From contig CACMBV010000005.1 of assembly GCA_902612125.1 (NCBI GenBank), forward strand, positions 43,135 to 107,134: 64,000 bases of DNA, in the 5' to 3' direction. Below are positions 46,022-55,811 of this stretch, piece by piece. Position numbers and translations under genes: made by a program. Position 1 is the stretch's first letter. Each line of letters starts with the position of its first letter. Origin of the DNA: an uncultured Verrucomicrobiota bacterium (lineage in GTDB: Bacteria > Verrucomicrobiota > Verrucomicrobiia > Opitutales > Seribacteraceae). The notes below the pieces were generated by a model. The model saw only the letters and a program-made list of their open reading frames with translations. It searched no databases and was not told the origin of the DNA.

Positions 46022-47749
46022 ATGAATGCCACTTCTTCCCGAGTTTTATCATTTTTGTTTTTTGTGTGCCCGACTCTCGTTTTTGCTGGAATTGATTTCG
46101 TCCGAGATGTTAAACCCGTCCTTGAACACAATTGTGTAAGCTGCCATCGGGATGGTAATGTTAAAGGCAATGTCAGGCTTGATACGAAAGAGGCTGCATT
46201 TGATGGAGATGATGTGATCATTGCCGGAAATCCTGAAGACAGCTCCCTTTACTGGACGACCACGCTTCCACAGGACGATGAACTTTTTATGCCACCAATC
46301 AAAAATGAAGAGAAAGACTACCCATTGACTGACGCAGAAAAGAAAATCCTGCATGATTGGATCAAAGAAGGAGCTGCCTGGCCAGATGGTATATCTCTAA
46401 ATACCAAGAAAAGATTGCCGAAGAAGGTAGATTTCGTGGAGCATGTACAACCCATTTTAGAATTGAACTGTGTAGCTTGCCATTATGAAGGAAAAGTGAA
46501 AGGCGATCTTCGTTTGGACTCCTTTGAACACGCGTTTGCTGCGGATCATGTTATTGTGCCAGGAGAACCACTGGATAGTGAACTTTGGGTGCTCTGCACT
46601 TTACCACAAGATGATGAAATGTTTATGCCCCCGGAAGGCAACGATCCACTCTCATCAACTGATTTGTTTATGCTCCGCCGATGGATTGAAGATGGTGCGG
46701 ATTGGCCTGAATCAGCAACACTTCAGCCACAGAAGAAAAGTTTTACCACCCTGGGTATGTTGCCAAAGGATTTGTATCGTGAACTGGGTTTTAAGGAGGG
46801 AAAATCGCAGGATGATTTTTCTTCGTATAGGCAGGAAATTGAAACTTCAAATCTCAATTTTGAAATGCTTCCAATTGAAGGGGGTGAGTTTCTTATGGGT
46901 AGTCCTGCATCCGACCCAAAGCGTGGAGATAATGAATTGCTATCTCATAAGGTTGAAGTTTCCGATTTTTGGATGGGAAAGTATGAAGTTACCTGGGATG
47001 AATATGAACTATGGATGATCAATCTTGATAAGGATAATCGTGAATACAACAACAAGGAGACAGATAAATCTGATCAATTGTCGGATGCCGTTACCAAGCC
47101 CACTGCCCCTTATGTGGATATGAGTTTTGGCATGGGAAAAAGTGGCCATCCGGCAATTTGTATGACCCAGCTTTCGGCGAAAATGTACTGCATGTGGTTA
47201 AGTGCCCGCACCGGTCAGTTTTATCGTTTGCCCACCGAAGCGGAATGGGAATTTGCATGCAAGGCGGGGACAAACACCGCTTACAGTTTTGGGGACGACC
47301 CCGAGGAATTATCCAATCATTCATGGCATCTTGGAAACAGCCGTTTTCAGTACCAGAGAGTGGGATCTAAATCGCCAAACCCGTTTGGTCTTTATGATAT
47401 GCACGGAAATGTTTGGGAATGGGTTCTTGACCAATTTACCCCGCCATCCGCCATTGAATCAACCGACATGAGAGAAAACCCAGTTGTTTCTCCAAACACC
47501 TTATACCCTAGAGTTGTGAAAGGTGGTTCCTGGGACGATGGGGCTTCGAGCCATCGTAGTGCTTCCAGAATGGGCTCTGAAGAAGCATGGAAGCAACAAG
47601 ATCCGCAAATACCCAAGAGTGTTTGGTATCATACCGATGCCTTGTTTGTCGGATTTCGAGTCGTACGTCCCCGTGAAATTCCATCGATTGAAGACATTGA
47701 AAATTATTGGCCATCTGAAGAGGATATTAAAGCCATCCCTAGTCGCTGA
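46022..47749 (+). CDS. Secreted double cytochrome c protein with C-terminal FGE-like (SUMF1-fold) domain
   Basis: The 575-residue protein has a signal peptide (VLSFLFFVCPTLVFA) and then two related heme-binding domains of the planctomycete cytochrome type: C38-V-S-C41-H42 with LFMPP, and C150-V-A-C153-H154 with MFMPP. From about residue 280 to the end a formylglycine-generating-enzyme-like domain follows (MLPIEGGEFLMGS, YEVTWDEYE, YRLPTEAEWEFACKAG, NPFGLYDMHGNVWEWV, FVGFRVVR). The FGE active cysteines are missing: the loop after GGSW reads DDGASSHRSASR. So it is not a sulfatase maturase; the domain may bind a ligand or anchor. The gene lies 52 bases ahead of giant protein A, forming one likely operon with it. 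Confidence 0.9.
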   Translation: MNATSSRVLSFLFFVCPTLVFAGIDFVRDVKPVLEHNCVSCHRDGNVKGNVRLDTKEAAFDGDDVIIAGNPEDSSLYWTTTLPQDDELFMPPIKNEEKDYPLTDAEKKILHDWIKEGAAWPDGISLNTKKRLPKKVDFVEHVQPILELNCVACHYEGKVKGDLRLDSFEHAFAADHVIVPGEPLDSELWVLCTLPQDDEMFMPPEGNDPLSSTDLFMLRRWIEDGADWPESATLQPQKKSFTTLGMLPKDLYRELGFKEGKSQDDFSSYRQEIETSNLNFEMLPIEGGEFLMGSPASDPKRGDNELLSHKVEVSDFWMGKYEVTWDEYELWMINLDKDNREYNNKETDKSDQLSDAVTKPTAPYVDMSFGMGKSGHPAICMTQLSAKMYCMWLSARTGQFYRLPTEAEWEFACKAGTNTAYSFGDDPEELSNHSWHLGNSRFQYQRVGSKSPNPFGLYDMHGNVWEWVLDQFTPPSAIESTDMRENPVVSPNTLYPRVVKGGSWDDGASSHRSASRMGSEEAWKQQDPQIPKSVWYHTDALFVGFRVVRPREIPSIEDIENYWPSEEDIKAIPSR

Positions 47750-47801
47750 CTATTTAAAACTTGCGGACATACATTTTTTGGGCTCAATTTAGGAAAGCCC
47801 T

Positions 47802-50800
47802 ATGAATTCATTCCGACCTTGTAGAGAACCATCAGGAAAAGTTTCTAGCAAAAGAGGTTTCGCCATCGTCATGGCGTTATCACTATTGAGTTTGGTTTTT
47901 CTTTTGGTTATCTCGTTGGTAAATCTGGTTGGCATCGACCTAACCTTGGGAGATGCCCGAAAGGAAAGAGTTCTTGCTCAGGCTCATGCCCGCATGGGCA
48001 TGATGGTTGCCATAGGTGAATTACAAAAGCATCTCGGGCCCGATACCCGTGTTTCAGCAACCGCCGATCTGTTGGACGAAAGAATCGAACACTCCAGTAA
48101 ATACGAGAATCAAGCCTACACCGAAGAAGCTTCGGTCGATCTCTCCTCAGGTGTTCCTCTTAATCAGGCCATTGATCTAAACGAAAACGGGCAATTGGAT
48201 GTGGTTCCATTTGGGCAAAGATATTGGACTGGAGTGTGGAAACATCGGGCACGCAGAAAAGGAGCCTCCGATGAACATCGTGCCGGTAAGCCCCTGCCGA
48301 AGAATTTGGAAACTTCTGACTCCATCAGCTCCATGGCCTTGACCGATTCTGAGTACGATCCACACCCCGCAATTGAAGTCGCTTGGTTGGTTAGTGGCAA
48401 TGAGGGATGGACAAGAAAACTAGTCCACCAACAGGGTAACCTAGTGCAGGAATATGTTGAAATCCCTGATGGTATAGAAATGGATCAGAGGGCATTTCTC
48501 AAGGGAGGAATTTATGGCCAAAATCCAAATGCATGGGAAGATTACAGACAGTCGCTAAGCGGACTTCTTACGAATTATGATCATCCTTTGAATGCCTTAC
48601 CCGACCCTGAGGAGACGGAAGAAACGGTATGGATGTTAAAAGCTCCGCTCTTGGGTGCAGACTATAATGAGAATGAGCCCGAATCGTGGAAGAATCATCT
48701 TAAAGGTGAGCCGATCAAGGTAAGAAAAACTAGAATCAAATCCTTAAATTTAAATACCGATCCTCTTTCCGAACATGGTGCCTATGCCTACTGGGTTGGA
48801 GATGAGGGAGTAAAAACCAAGATTAATATATGTGATCTCAACAAAAAATCTACGGATCCGACAGACCGTGAAGCAAGGATCACGGTTGCACAAGAACCAA
48901 ATTTAGGACAAGGTTCATACGGTTTGGATTTTGATCCTACTGCGGAACAAAATTTTCTAAGATCAAAACATATTAATATAGGCTTATTGGAAAAAGATAA
49001 ATTTTGGCTTGGGCTTGAACCTGAAAAAAAAGCAAAATTATCGGCATATTATCACTCGCTGACCGCAAGCTCATACGGATTGTTGTCTGACTCGCGGACT
49101 GGTGGTCTTAAGAGAGACTTAAGTCACGCTTTCGCTAATTCCGATGATTGGGATGAATCTCTGGAGCAATCAACCTACAACTGGGTAAACGACTTTATTG
49201 GGTATATCTACAAAGACCGCGTGCATTATCTTAAGAGTGTGCCCATGGGACCAAATGCCAAGGCTAATCAATGGAATGACACCGCCGCCACAGAATCCGT
49301 AAATGATTACAATGCCATACTTTCAGGACCTCTTTGGAGAACCCTTGGCTCTTTTCATAACCTTTACACTAAAATAGTTAGCTCCCAGATTTCAAAAGAA
49401 CCAGCAATCGCCAATCAGGAGGCCGACCGTTTACCTCGAGTTACGGGTGATAACTATGTCCTATTCAATAGCTCAGACGGTCAGCCCCCCAGTAGTAATA
49501 ATCCCTTTTGGAACCAAATGAATATGCCCAAAAATTCGGCAATTACTACCCGCTTAAACTATTTTCGAACCCTGGATAAAAAACCCGGGCCCCGAAATCA
49601 TCCAATTCAACCCGTTTTATTGGAGGTTAAATATTCACAGATTCCGACAATTTCCGATGATGGTTTTCTCTCGCTAGCCATGTATCCATCCGTTGCTCTA
49701 TGGAATCCTTACAATGTCGCTTTGGATATGGATCAATTATTTATCGAGGTTCCCATGCATCAAGTATATATCAATGCATTTAACCCAAAGGACTTTGACC
49801 GTTGGCGAAAATGGTTTTTTTATGCTTATAACCCCGTAAATCAAGGAGGAGGTGGCACTGGTCCAGGGCCTCGGCCTCCCCCATTTCCTCCTGGATTTCC
49901 AACCAATGGATTGCGGGGTCCCATGGGCTTGACTGGTATATCAGGTCCAGTCAGTGGAATACTGAAAACCAGTTTCCTTCAATCAACGGGCCGCGACGAT
50001 CCCTACATCGGCTCTGATCAAATAGATTCTTTTTTTAATTCTCTTCCGGATGGACCTTCTCATTACAGAAGAAGAGGGGGAACCACTAGTTTTCAGCTCC
50101 AATATCAGTTTGGCAGATTCTTGGTGATGGAAAGCAACAAGCCTGTTAATCCGCAAACTAACCAATTAAATCCACCTAGAGAAAGACATTTATTGCTAAA
50201 GATAGAAAATCTCAGTCTTCGTTCAGGTGAAAAAGCACACTTCACGGTCGCAGCTAAGCAAATTTGGAATTGGCAACCCAGACCCACAAATAACATAAGA
50301 CAATTTGTCCAAGTTAATCTGGCAAAAGGGGTGGATAGGCAACCATTTATTTGTCAAACACCCTTGGCCGTATTGGATAATGAGCCCCTTATGGTGGAGT
50401 GCGGCATGGGGAGAATTGAAGGCATTCACCCTTCTCAAATGGCATTTTACAACATAAACAATGCTTCACGGTCATCCAAGCATCTGAGTGCTAGTAACCT
50501 TCCGGATCCAAAGGGAATCACAATTTACAGTGAAACGCCAGTTGGTAAGGCGATTGAAAACCGAAAGCCAATTTACAAAAATTCCAAAACTTTTGAGATA
50601 GGCTCCGGATGGAATATTTGGCATTACCTTACCAACCCCAAGGCAAGTTTATCTGAAACTTCGGACCCGGCGACGCACGGTCAGATACACCTTCCTGGTA
50701 TTGGATATAGAATTCGATACAAACTACCAGGTAATGCAGATAAAGTAGTATTAGAACAGTTTAATTTACGTGCACTCGTCAATAGTTATCAAGATGGATT

Positions 50801-53312
50801 TGGTGATAATTGGAGGGAAGAACGATTCATCGGATCGAAATATCAAAGGGAGTTGTCGCTTCCGGACTACAGACCGAAATTATACAGCAGGATCAACACA
50901 AGTTTTCAAGTTCCTCAACCTTTTCTCCCCACTTATACCTATCGGTTACCTTCTTTGAATAGTGATGGAAAAGAAATTAAAACACAAGTGACCTTTGCCC
51001 CTCAGAGTTGCAAATTTTTCGATTTTTACGATCTTAATCGTGATATAGAAATGAGTGACAATTTTGATGATGTACTCACACCTCTCCCAAGTCCTGGGAT
51101 GCATGGAGTGAACTCCCGTGGTTTCTCTCCCTTTAATCTGAGAGAGCAAATTGTACCTAAGGTGACCTCGTCATCCAGTAGTATCGGTTTTTTTCATGAT
51201 GAAAATGAAAAGCATGGTGCCCAAATGATGATCGAGCAGAGTGCCTCCCTTTTTGAAATTCCCTCTGCCCCCATGCTGTCCATATTACAGCTCAGGCATG
51301 CAAATTTAAATGATTATGCACACAGCCCTTCCTATGTACTTGGAAATTCGTACGCCAATCCTCAGGTGGCTAGATATAAAACCTGGGGAAGGGTGAGGGC
51401 GATTTCCTGGAAGCCATTGAGTTCGGTTTTTGATATTGGGAATAATTGGCAAGCAACGGATTATTTTTTGCAGGCTTATTCAATTGCAGGTTACAATAAA
51501 TCCCCGTGGCAGGTATTTATATCTGAAAATAATCTTCATATGCCAAGAGGTACCAACAATTATGGAACTGTGCGTAATGTTGATGCCCAAAGTGAACACC
51601 AGAATACCACGGTCGATCATAGTTATTATATCAATCGTGCACTGCTTGACGGTTATTTTATGTCGGGAATAGGAAGAGGAGAATGGCAAGCAAAGGCAAC
51701 CTCTCAAATGTTGGTAGATGCAGCTGATTTGTTTTCAGATGCCTCAAATCTTGGTTTAAAGTATAGCCCTTTTCGTAATTCACGCCTAAAACCCTACTGG
51801 GAAAAAAGTGCATTGAGAATGACTTCCTATGGTGACAAATCCAACGAAGTTTCTTCTTCATCGGATGATGATTTTAGATATCAAACTCTGGCGGCTGATT
51901 TATTGGTGGAGGGTTCTTTTAATATAAATTCTACCTCTGTCAGTGCTTGGGTAAGCCAATTATCCTCCTTGAGAGGACTTGCTCCTAGCAACTATACTCC
52001 TACTGCAAATGAAACCCCTTTTCCCCGATTTATCAACTCTCCTTCCGAAAATAGTTGGAATCAAATAGCTTCTCTTAAAGATGACGAAATTAAACTTCTA
52101 GCCCATTGTCTGGTTGAGCAAATTAAATTAAGAGGACCTTTCCTTTCATATGCTGATTTTGTTAATCGCAGAATTCAGGGGGTGACATCCAATCGTTTGG
52201 ATAGTCATTTTAACCAGTGGAATAGCCAATTTCCGGAGAATAGAGATTCGGTCTTGGGATTCAGGGGTGCCATGCAGGCAGCTATCGTTGAAGCCGAGAT
52301 AAATCAGGCACAATTCCAAAAACAATCACCTTCCGGAGGAAACTTTACAGGAAATCAGGGGGAATGGCCGGATAATCCGATGATCCCTTTTATTCCCAAG
52401 ACCCGTTATACAGGAAGGCGTCAGAGTATTCATTTTAGACCTCCTGCAAGTATGGGTTATCTGAATTCTGAATTCGGATTGCATGCGGTTTCTACCCAGC
52501 CATTTCTCCATCCGGAATACATATATCACACATGGACTAAGTTTGATTCGGAAAACGAAAATAGTTACGCACGGACAGAGGCAGAATATGGAGTCGGTAA
52601 ACGCTTTGAACAAAATTATTTTGCAGGCACTGACGAAAATGGAAATAAGCTGTCAGCTAATTTTAATTGGACTCCCACATTTAGTTTCAAGGCTGGTTGG
52701 GATGATTACAGTTCGGCTTTTGAATTTGGAGAAGCTCCTGAAAATCTTTTGGCAATTGAAAATGTGGCTACTGCAGCCAATAAACCGGGTTGGCTGATGC
52801 AATCTGACGTCTTAAGCCCCCTTGCTCCCGTTAGTAATGCCCGCTCGGATACCTTTACCATCCGTGTCATGGGTGAACCGAAAGCAGTCAGATCAAAAAA
52901 AATAAACTCAAGGGCATGGCTTGAAATCACTGTGCAAAGAATCCCCGATTACATTAAGCCTGAACTAGACGCACCCCACCACCGTCCGCACGAACCCTTT
53001 GAAGATCGTAATTTTAATGGTTATTGGGATAATGACCCAAGTTTTGTGGAGCACTGGTTAGATCTAAATCAGAATGGAATGGATGATCTGGGCGAAAACA
53101 CTCTTCCCGGGGCAGTTCCTGATTTACCCGGTGTGGGAAGAACCAATGAAAAAAATTGGTTCGCCGATGGACTGTATTCCGATTTAAAACTTAATCCAGA
53201 TTTGGAAGAAGAACCCGCTGACAGTAAATTTTCGAGAATGGGAATTAACCAAAGGTTCGGCCGTAAATTTAAAATTATCAAGTTTCGCTGGATTAAAGAG
53301 CAGGATGTTTGA
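47802..53312 (+). CDS. Giant Verru_Chthon cassette protein A-like exported protein
   Basis: The 1,836-residue protein has a prepilin-like start: SSKRG then FAIVMALSLLSLVFLLVISLVNLVGI, with Met rather than Glu at +5, and QAHARMGMMVAIGELQKHLGPDTR after it. This matches what I remember of Verru_Chthon protein A (TIGR02600). The lack of Glu at +5 is shared with the minor pseudopilin GspK, so a tip role is possible. Calcium-type loops DxNxNGxxD occur at 125-133, 1735-1743 and 1754-1762, suggesting Ca-dependent folding. A Pro/Gly-rich stretch near 680-720 includes five Gly-X-Y triplets at 703-717. No other recognisable domains were found. It is flanked by the cytochrome-FGE gene (52 bases) and a secreted unknown (47 bases), all on the same strand. 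Confidence 0.85.
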   Translation: MNSFRPCREPSGKVSSKRGFAIVMALSLLSLVFLLVISLVNLVGIDLTLGDARKERVLAQAHARMGMMVAIGELQKHLGPDTRVSATADLLDERIEHSSKYENQAYTEEASVDLSSGVPLNQAIDLNENGQLDVVPFGQRYWTGVWKHRARRKGASDEHRAGKPLPKNLETSDSISSMALTDSEYDPHPAIEVAWLVSGNEGWTRKLVHQQGNLVQEYVEIPDGIEMDQRAFLKGGIYGQNPNAWEDYRQSLSGLLTNYDHPLNALPDPEETEETVWMLKAPLLGADYNENEPESWKNHLKGEPIKVRKTRIKSLNLNTDPLSEHGAYAYWVGDEGVKTKINICDLNKKSTDPTDREARITVAQEPNLGQGSYGLDFDPTAEQNFLRSKHINIGLLEKDKFWLGLEPEKKAKLSAYYHSLTASSYGLLSDSRTGGLKRDLSHAFANSDDWDESLEQSTYNWVNDFIGYIYKDRVHYLKSVPMGPNAKANQWNDTAATESVNDYNAILSGPLWRTLGSFHNLYTKIVSSQISKEPAIANQEADRLPRVTGDNYVLFNSSDGQPPSSNNPFWNQMNMPKNSAITTRLNYFRTLDKKPGPRNHPIQPVLLEVKYSQIPTISDDGFLSLAMYPSVALWNPYNVALDMDQLFIEVPMHQVYINAFNPKDFDRWRKWFFYAYNPVNQGGGGTGPGPRPPPFPPGFPTNGLRGPMGLTGISGPVSGILKTSFLQSTGRDDPYIGSDQIDSFFNSLPDGPSHYRRRGGTTSFQLQYQFGRFLVMESNKPVNPQTNQLNPPRERHLLLKIENLSLRSGEKAHFTVAAKQIWNWQPRPTNNIRQFVQVNLAKGVDRQPFICQTPLAVLDNEPLMVECGMGRIEGIHPSQMAFYNINNASRSSKHLSASNLPDPKGITIYSETPVGKAIENRKPIYKNSKTFEIGSGWNIWHYLTNPKASLSETSDPATHGQIHLPGIGYRIRYKLPGNADKVVLEQFNLRALVNSYQDGFGDNWREERFIGSKYQRELSLPDYRPKLYSRINTSFQVPQPFLPTYTYRLPSLNSDGKEIKTQVTFAPQSCKFFDFYDLNRDIEMSDNFDDVLTPLPSPGMHGVNSRGFSPFNLREQIVPKVTSSSSSIGFFHDENEKHGAQMMIEQSASLFEIPSAPMLSILQLRHANLNDYAHSPSYVLGNSYANPQVARYKTWGRVRAISWKPLSSVFDIGNNWQATDYFLQAYSIAGYNKSPWQVFISENNLHMPRGTNNYGTVRNVDAQSEHQNTTVDHSYYINRALLDGYFMSGIGRGEWQAKATSQMLVDAADLFSDASNLGLKYSPFRNSRLKPYWEKSALRMTSYGDKSNEVSSSSDDDFRYQTLAADLLVEGSFNINSTSVSAWVSQLSSLRGLAPSNYTPTANETPFPRFINSPSENSWNQIASLKDDEIKLLAHCLVEQIKLRGPFLSYADFVNRRIQGVTSNRLDSHFNQWNSQFPENRDSVLGFRGAMQAAIVEAEINQAQFQKQSPSGGNFTGNQGEWPDNPMIPFIPKTRYTGRRQSIHFRPPASMGYLNSEFGLHAVSTQPFLHPEYIYHTWTKFDSENENSYARTEAEYGVGKRFEQNYFAGTDENGNKLSANFNWTPTFSFKAGWDDYSSAFEFGEAPENLLAIENVATAANKPGWLMQSDVLSPLAPVSNARSDTFTIRVMGEPKAVRSKKINSRAWLEITVQRIPDYIKPELDAPHHRPHEPFEDRNFNGYWDNDPSFVEHWLDLNQNGMDDLGENTLPGAVPDLPGVGRTNEKNWFADGLYSDLKLNPDLEEEPADSKFSRMGINQRFGRKFKIIKFRWIKEQDV

Positions 53313-53359
53313 TTGCCAAGTTTGCTGAGTATTCAGTTTTCTTTAATGATTAAATTTAA

Positions 53360-54172
53360 ATGATTTCTAGTCACCTACTATTCTTCTTATTTTCATTCAC
53401 GCTCTATTTATCATTGTTTGCTCAATCTCCTTCACCCAAGCCCTCATTGGTTTTACAGGCGGTGTGTTGGGATCGATTTGCAAGCAAGAACATATGTTAT
53501 TTCCCGTGGGGTAATTACGAGGAAGAAAATGCAACTAAAATAAATCTTGATATTGGCTTTAGTTCTCCAAGTTATCCATTTGTTTATTACGGAAAATCGC
53601 CCCTTAAATTTTTTGAGCAGGAATCAGTAGAATTACCTGATTTATCGGAAAGAAATAAAACTAAACTTACACAAGTTGGTGAATTTACCTTTAACACAAC
53701 GCGGGGAATAATTTCTGATTTTCTCTTGCTGCTCTTGGAGGATAAGCAAAATGCTGCAATTAAGATGTACCCCATTTCGCTTATGCAGGAAAATTTACCT
53801 TACGAAACTTTTAACTGTTACTCTCAATATAAAGAGAATCTCTATCTCGCTTATGGTGAGCAGAAGCAAGTCCTAGCTCCCGGCAAATCGGTAAGATTTA
53901 AAAATATGGAAAATCAAACATCATCCGAGATCCGAGTTTTTACACGAAACGATGGAAAGTACACTGAAGCTTTGAAAGAATATGTTAAAGTAAGCCAAGA
54001 CAGGAGGGGTATTATCTTTTTCTCACCTTATCGCAATCGGTTGAAGATGAAGAGATATTATATTAATCGATCTCCAATTGAAGAAGCTTTAGGATATGGT
54101 GCTCTACCGTCCAAGGTACAACCTGGAAATATTCCAGATGATAATAAATCAGTTCTGCAAAATTCCTTTTAG
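53360..54172 (+). CDS. Secreted protein of unknown function
   Basis: The 270-residue product has a clear signal peptide ending LYLSLFAQSPSP. The remainder looks beta-rich, with segments such as GIISDFLLLLLEDKQNAAIKMYPISL and YLAYGEQKQVLAPGKSVRFKNM. I recall similar exported proteins being common in Verrucomicrobia, but I know of no function. It follows protein A by 47 bases and precedes the lactonase-like gene by 73 bases, so it may belong with protein A. There is no membrane anchor after the signal. Confidence 0.72.
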   Translation: MISSHLLFFLFSFTLYLSLFAQSPSPKPSLVLQAVCWDRFASKNICYFPWGNYEEENATKINLDIGFSSPSYPFVYYGKSPLKFFEQESVELPDLSERNKTKLTQVGEFTFNTTRGIISDFLLLLLEDKQNAAIKMYPISLMQENLPYETFNCYSQYKENLYLAYGEQKQVLAPGKSVRFKNMENQTSSEIRVFTRNDGKYTEALKEYVKVSQDRRGIIFFSPYRNRLKMKRYYINRSPIEEALGYGALPSKVQPGNIPDDNKSVLQNSF

Positions 54173-54245
54173 AATTAGCCGTAATCAGTGTGTGTCTAAA
54201 AGCCTCTAATTATTAGAATAGTCCTTCTTGTTTAATCCTTATAAG

Positions 54246-55316
54246 ATGAAAAGAAAACCATTTATCCTGGGAATGAGTATAACTGGAATCTCAAGTTATA
54301 CGATCGCAAGGGATTGGACTGGAGGAAACCCGACTCGTTATCCGGATCCCGATGTGATTTCATTGGACCCTTTATTTAATAAATACAGGTTGGGGAATGC
54401 TTCCATTCGACGCGTCTTCTCCAGTCCAGATATGCTCTGGGCAGAGGGTCCGGTATGGAGTTCGGTAGGTAAATATCTTTTATGGAGTGATATCCCAAAT
54501 AATAAACAGTGGCGGTGGTTGCAGGATGATGGAGAGGTAACTGTATTTCGAAATCCATCTGGAAATAGTAATGGGAATTCATTTGATTATCAGGGTAGAC
54601 AAATTTCATGCGAACACTTACACCAAAGGGTGGTCCGTTATGAATTAGACGGTTCTATTACCGTGCTTACAGATTCATTCGGGGGAAAGAAATATAATGC
54701 TCCCAATGATCTGGTGGTTCACCCAGACGATTCCATTTGGTTTACGGATCCCGGATATGGCAGTCTGATAAATTATGAGGGAAATCGGTTGAATACAGGA
54801 AGTGTTCAACCAGTCCAAAAAGAAGCGGTATATCGTATAGATTCGAAAACCGGTAAGGTTCAAAAAGTTACGGATGAGATTTTTAAGCCTAATGGGCTTT
54901 GTTTTAGTCCTGACTATAAAAAACTTTATGTATCCGATACCGGTAAATCTCATTACCCGGAGGCCGAAAGGGAGATAAAAGTTTGGAAGGTGACAGACAA
55001 AGGTACCTTAAAAGACGGAAAAAAGTTTACCTCTATGGAAATGGAAAGAGAAGGTCGTCTCCTCAAGGGTGGCGCTGACGGTATTAGATGTGATGAAGAT
55101 GGAAATATTTGGTCAAGTGCGGGCTGGGCAGGACCGGGATATGATGGAGTCCATGTGTTTGAACCCCAAGAGGGTAAGAGAATAGGGCAAATTTTATTGC
55201 CAGAGATTTGTTCAAATCTTTGCTTCGGAGGTGAAAAGAGGAACCGACTTTTTATGACCGCCAGTCAGTCTATTTATTCCTTATATGTCGAAACAGAGGG
55301 GGCCCACTTTTGCTAA
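54246..55316 (+). CDS. Secreted SMP-30/gluconolactonase-like beta-propeller protein
   Basis: The ATG at 54246 gives 356 residues; a TTG six codons before is less likely. A short N-terminal signal (ILGMSITGISSYTIA) suggests export. The propeller motifs are clear: WAEGPVWSSVGKYLLWSDIPNNK, NAPNDLVVHPDDSIWFTDPGYG, PNGLCFSPDYKKLYVSDTG and GADGIRCDEDGNIWSSAG. Enzymes of this family hydrolyse sugar lactones with one divalent metal held by Glu, Asn and Asp residues, which the motifs supply. The substrate is unknown. It is the last gene of the plus-strand secreted module starting at 46022. Confidence 0.9.
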   Translation: MKRKPFILGMSITGISSYTIARDWTGGNPTRYPDPDVISLDPLFNKYRLGNASIRRVFSSPDMLWAEGPVWSSVGKYLLWSDIPNNKQWRWLQDDGEVTVFRNPSGNSNGNSFDYQGRQISCEHLHQRVVRYELDGSITVLTDSFGGKKYNAPNDLVVHPDDSIWFTDPGYGSLINYEGNRLNTGSVQPVQKEAVYRIDSKTGKVQKVTDEIFKPNGLCFSPDYKKLYVSDTGKSHYPEAEREIKVWKVTDKGTLKDGKKFTSMEMEREGRLLKGGADGIRCDEDGNIWSSAGWAGPGYDGVHVFEPQEGKRIGQILLPEICSNLCFGGEKRNRLFMTASQSIYSLYVETEGAHFC

Positions 55317-55619
55317 TTATAAATAAATTTACTTATTCTTTTCCTCCTTTAAATTTCAATTCACCATTTTCTCTTAAAGCACGATAGTTTTATTCAGAAA
55401 TGACATTTTATTTTTATCATGGCTACTTCAAGCCCCTTTCCCCTGGCAGAATTATGCGATAATGAATGGAGTATGAATCGAAATTTTAACAAGTTTCTTT
55501 GGTCTAAAGAAACTCCTGGGATGTTTTCCTTTAGTTCAAGTTGATTACGGGTAGTAATCTAAAAAGTATCTGTCTTTTCTTTTTGAGCAGTGCCCAAGCT
55601 AAGTTTGTTTGCCTAATCC
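55317..55619. other. Intergenic stretch with an 8-base hairpin
   Basis: About 300 bases with no convincing gene lie between the SMP-30-like gene and the small minus-strand frame at 55620. They hold a perfect inverted repeat, GTTTCTTT (55493-55500) and AAAGAAAC (55506-55513), with a 5-base loop. No T-run follows it directly on either strand, so I do not call it a terminator. Both flanking transcripts converge here. Otherwise I see nothing in the stretch. Confidence 0.4.
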
Positions 55620-55811
55620 CTAGATCTGTACTTCAACAAAGTTTGTGGCCTGGGCAACTGTCGGTATGAGTTTTACATTCCAGTCCGCCAGTTTTCTTCC
55701 TTTTCGAAAGCTTAGTTTTAGAATGATTTCTGTTTCTAAAGAGTGATGGCCCTTAATATTAATAATAGACTGAATTTTTGGAATGATACCTTTAAATTTA
55801 TTTAAAATCAA
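55620..55811 (-). CDS. Possible small protein overlapping the PNP stop
   Basis: A 63-codon frame starts at a TTG that overlaps the stop of the nucleoside phosphorylase gene (TTGA), an arrangement that often marks translational coupling. The product is basic at its start and looks strand-rich near the end (KLADWNVKLIPTVAQATNFVEV). I recognise no family, there is no signal peptide or membrane helix, and chance cannot be excluded. Confidence 0.25.
   Translation of the reverse strand: MILNKFKGIIPKIQSIINIKGHHSLETEIILKLSFRKGRKLADWNVKLIPTVAQATNFVEVQI

Noticed and set aside
46524..47018. 164-codon plus-strand frame inside the cytochrome-FGE gene
   Set aside because: It is in another frame of a gene with clear motifs on the same strand.
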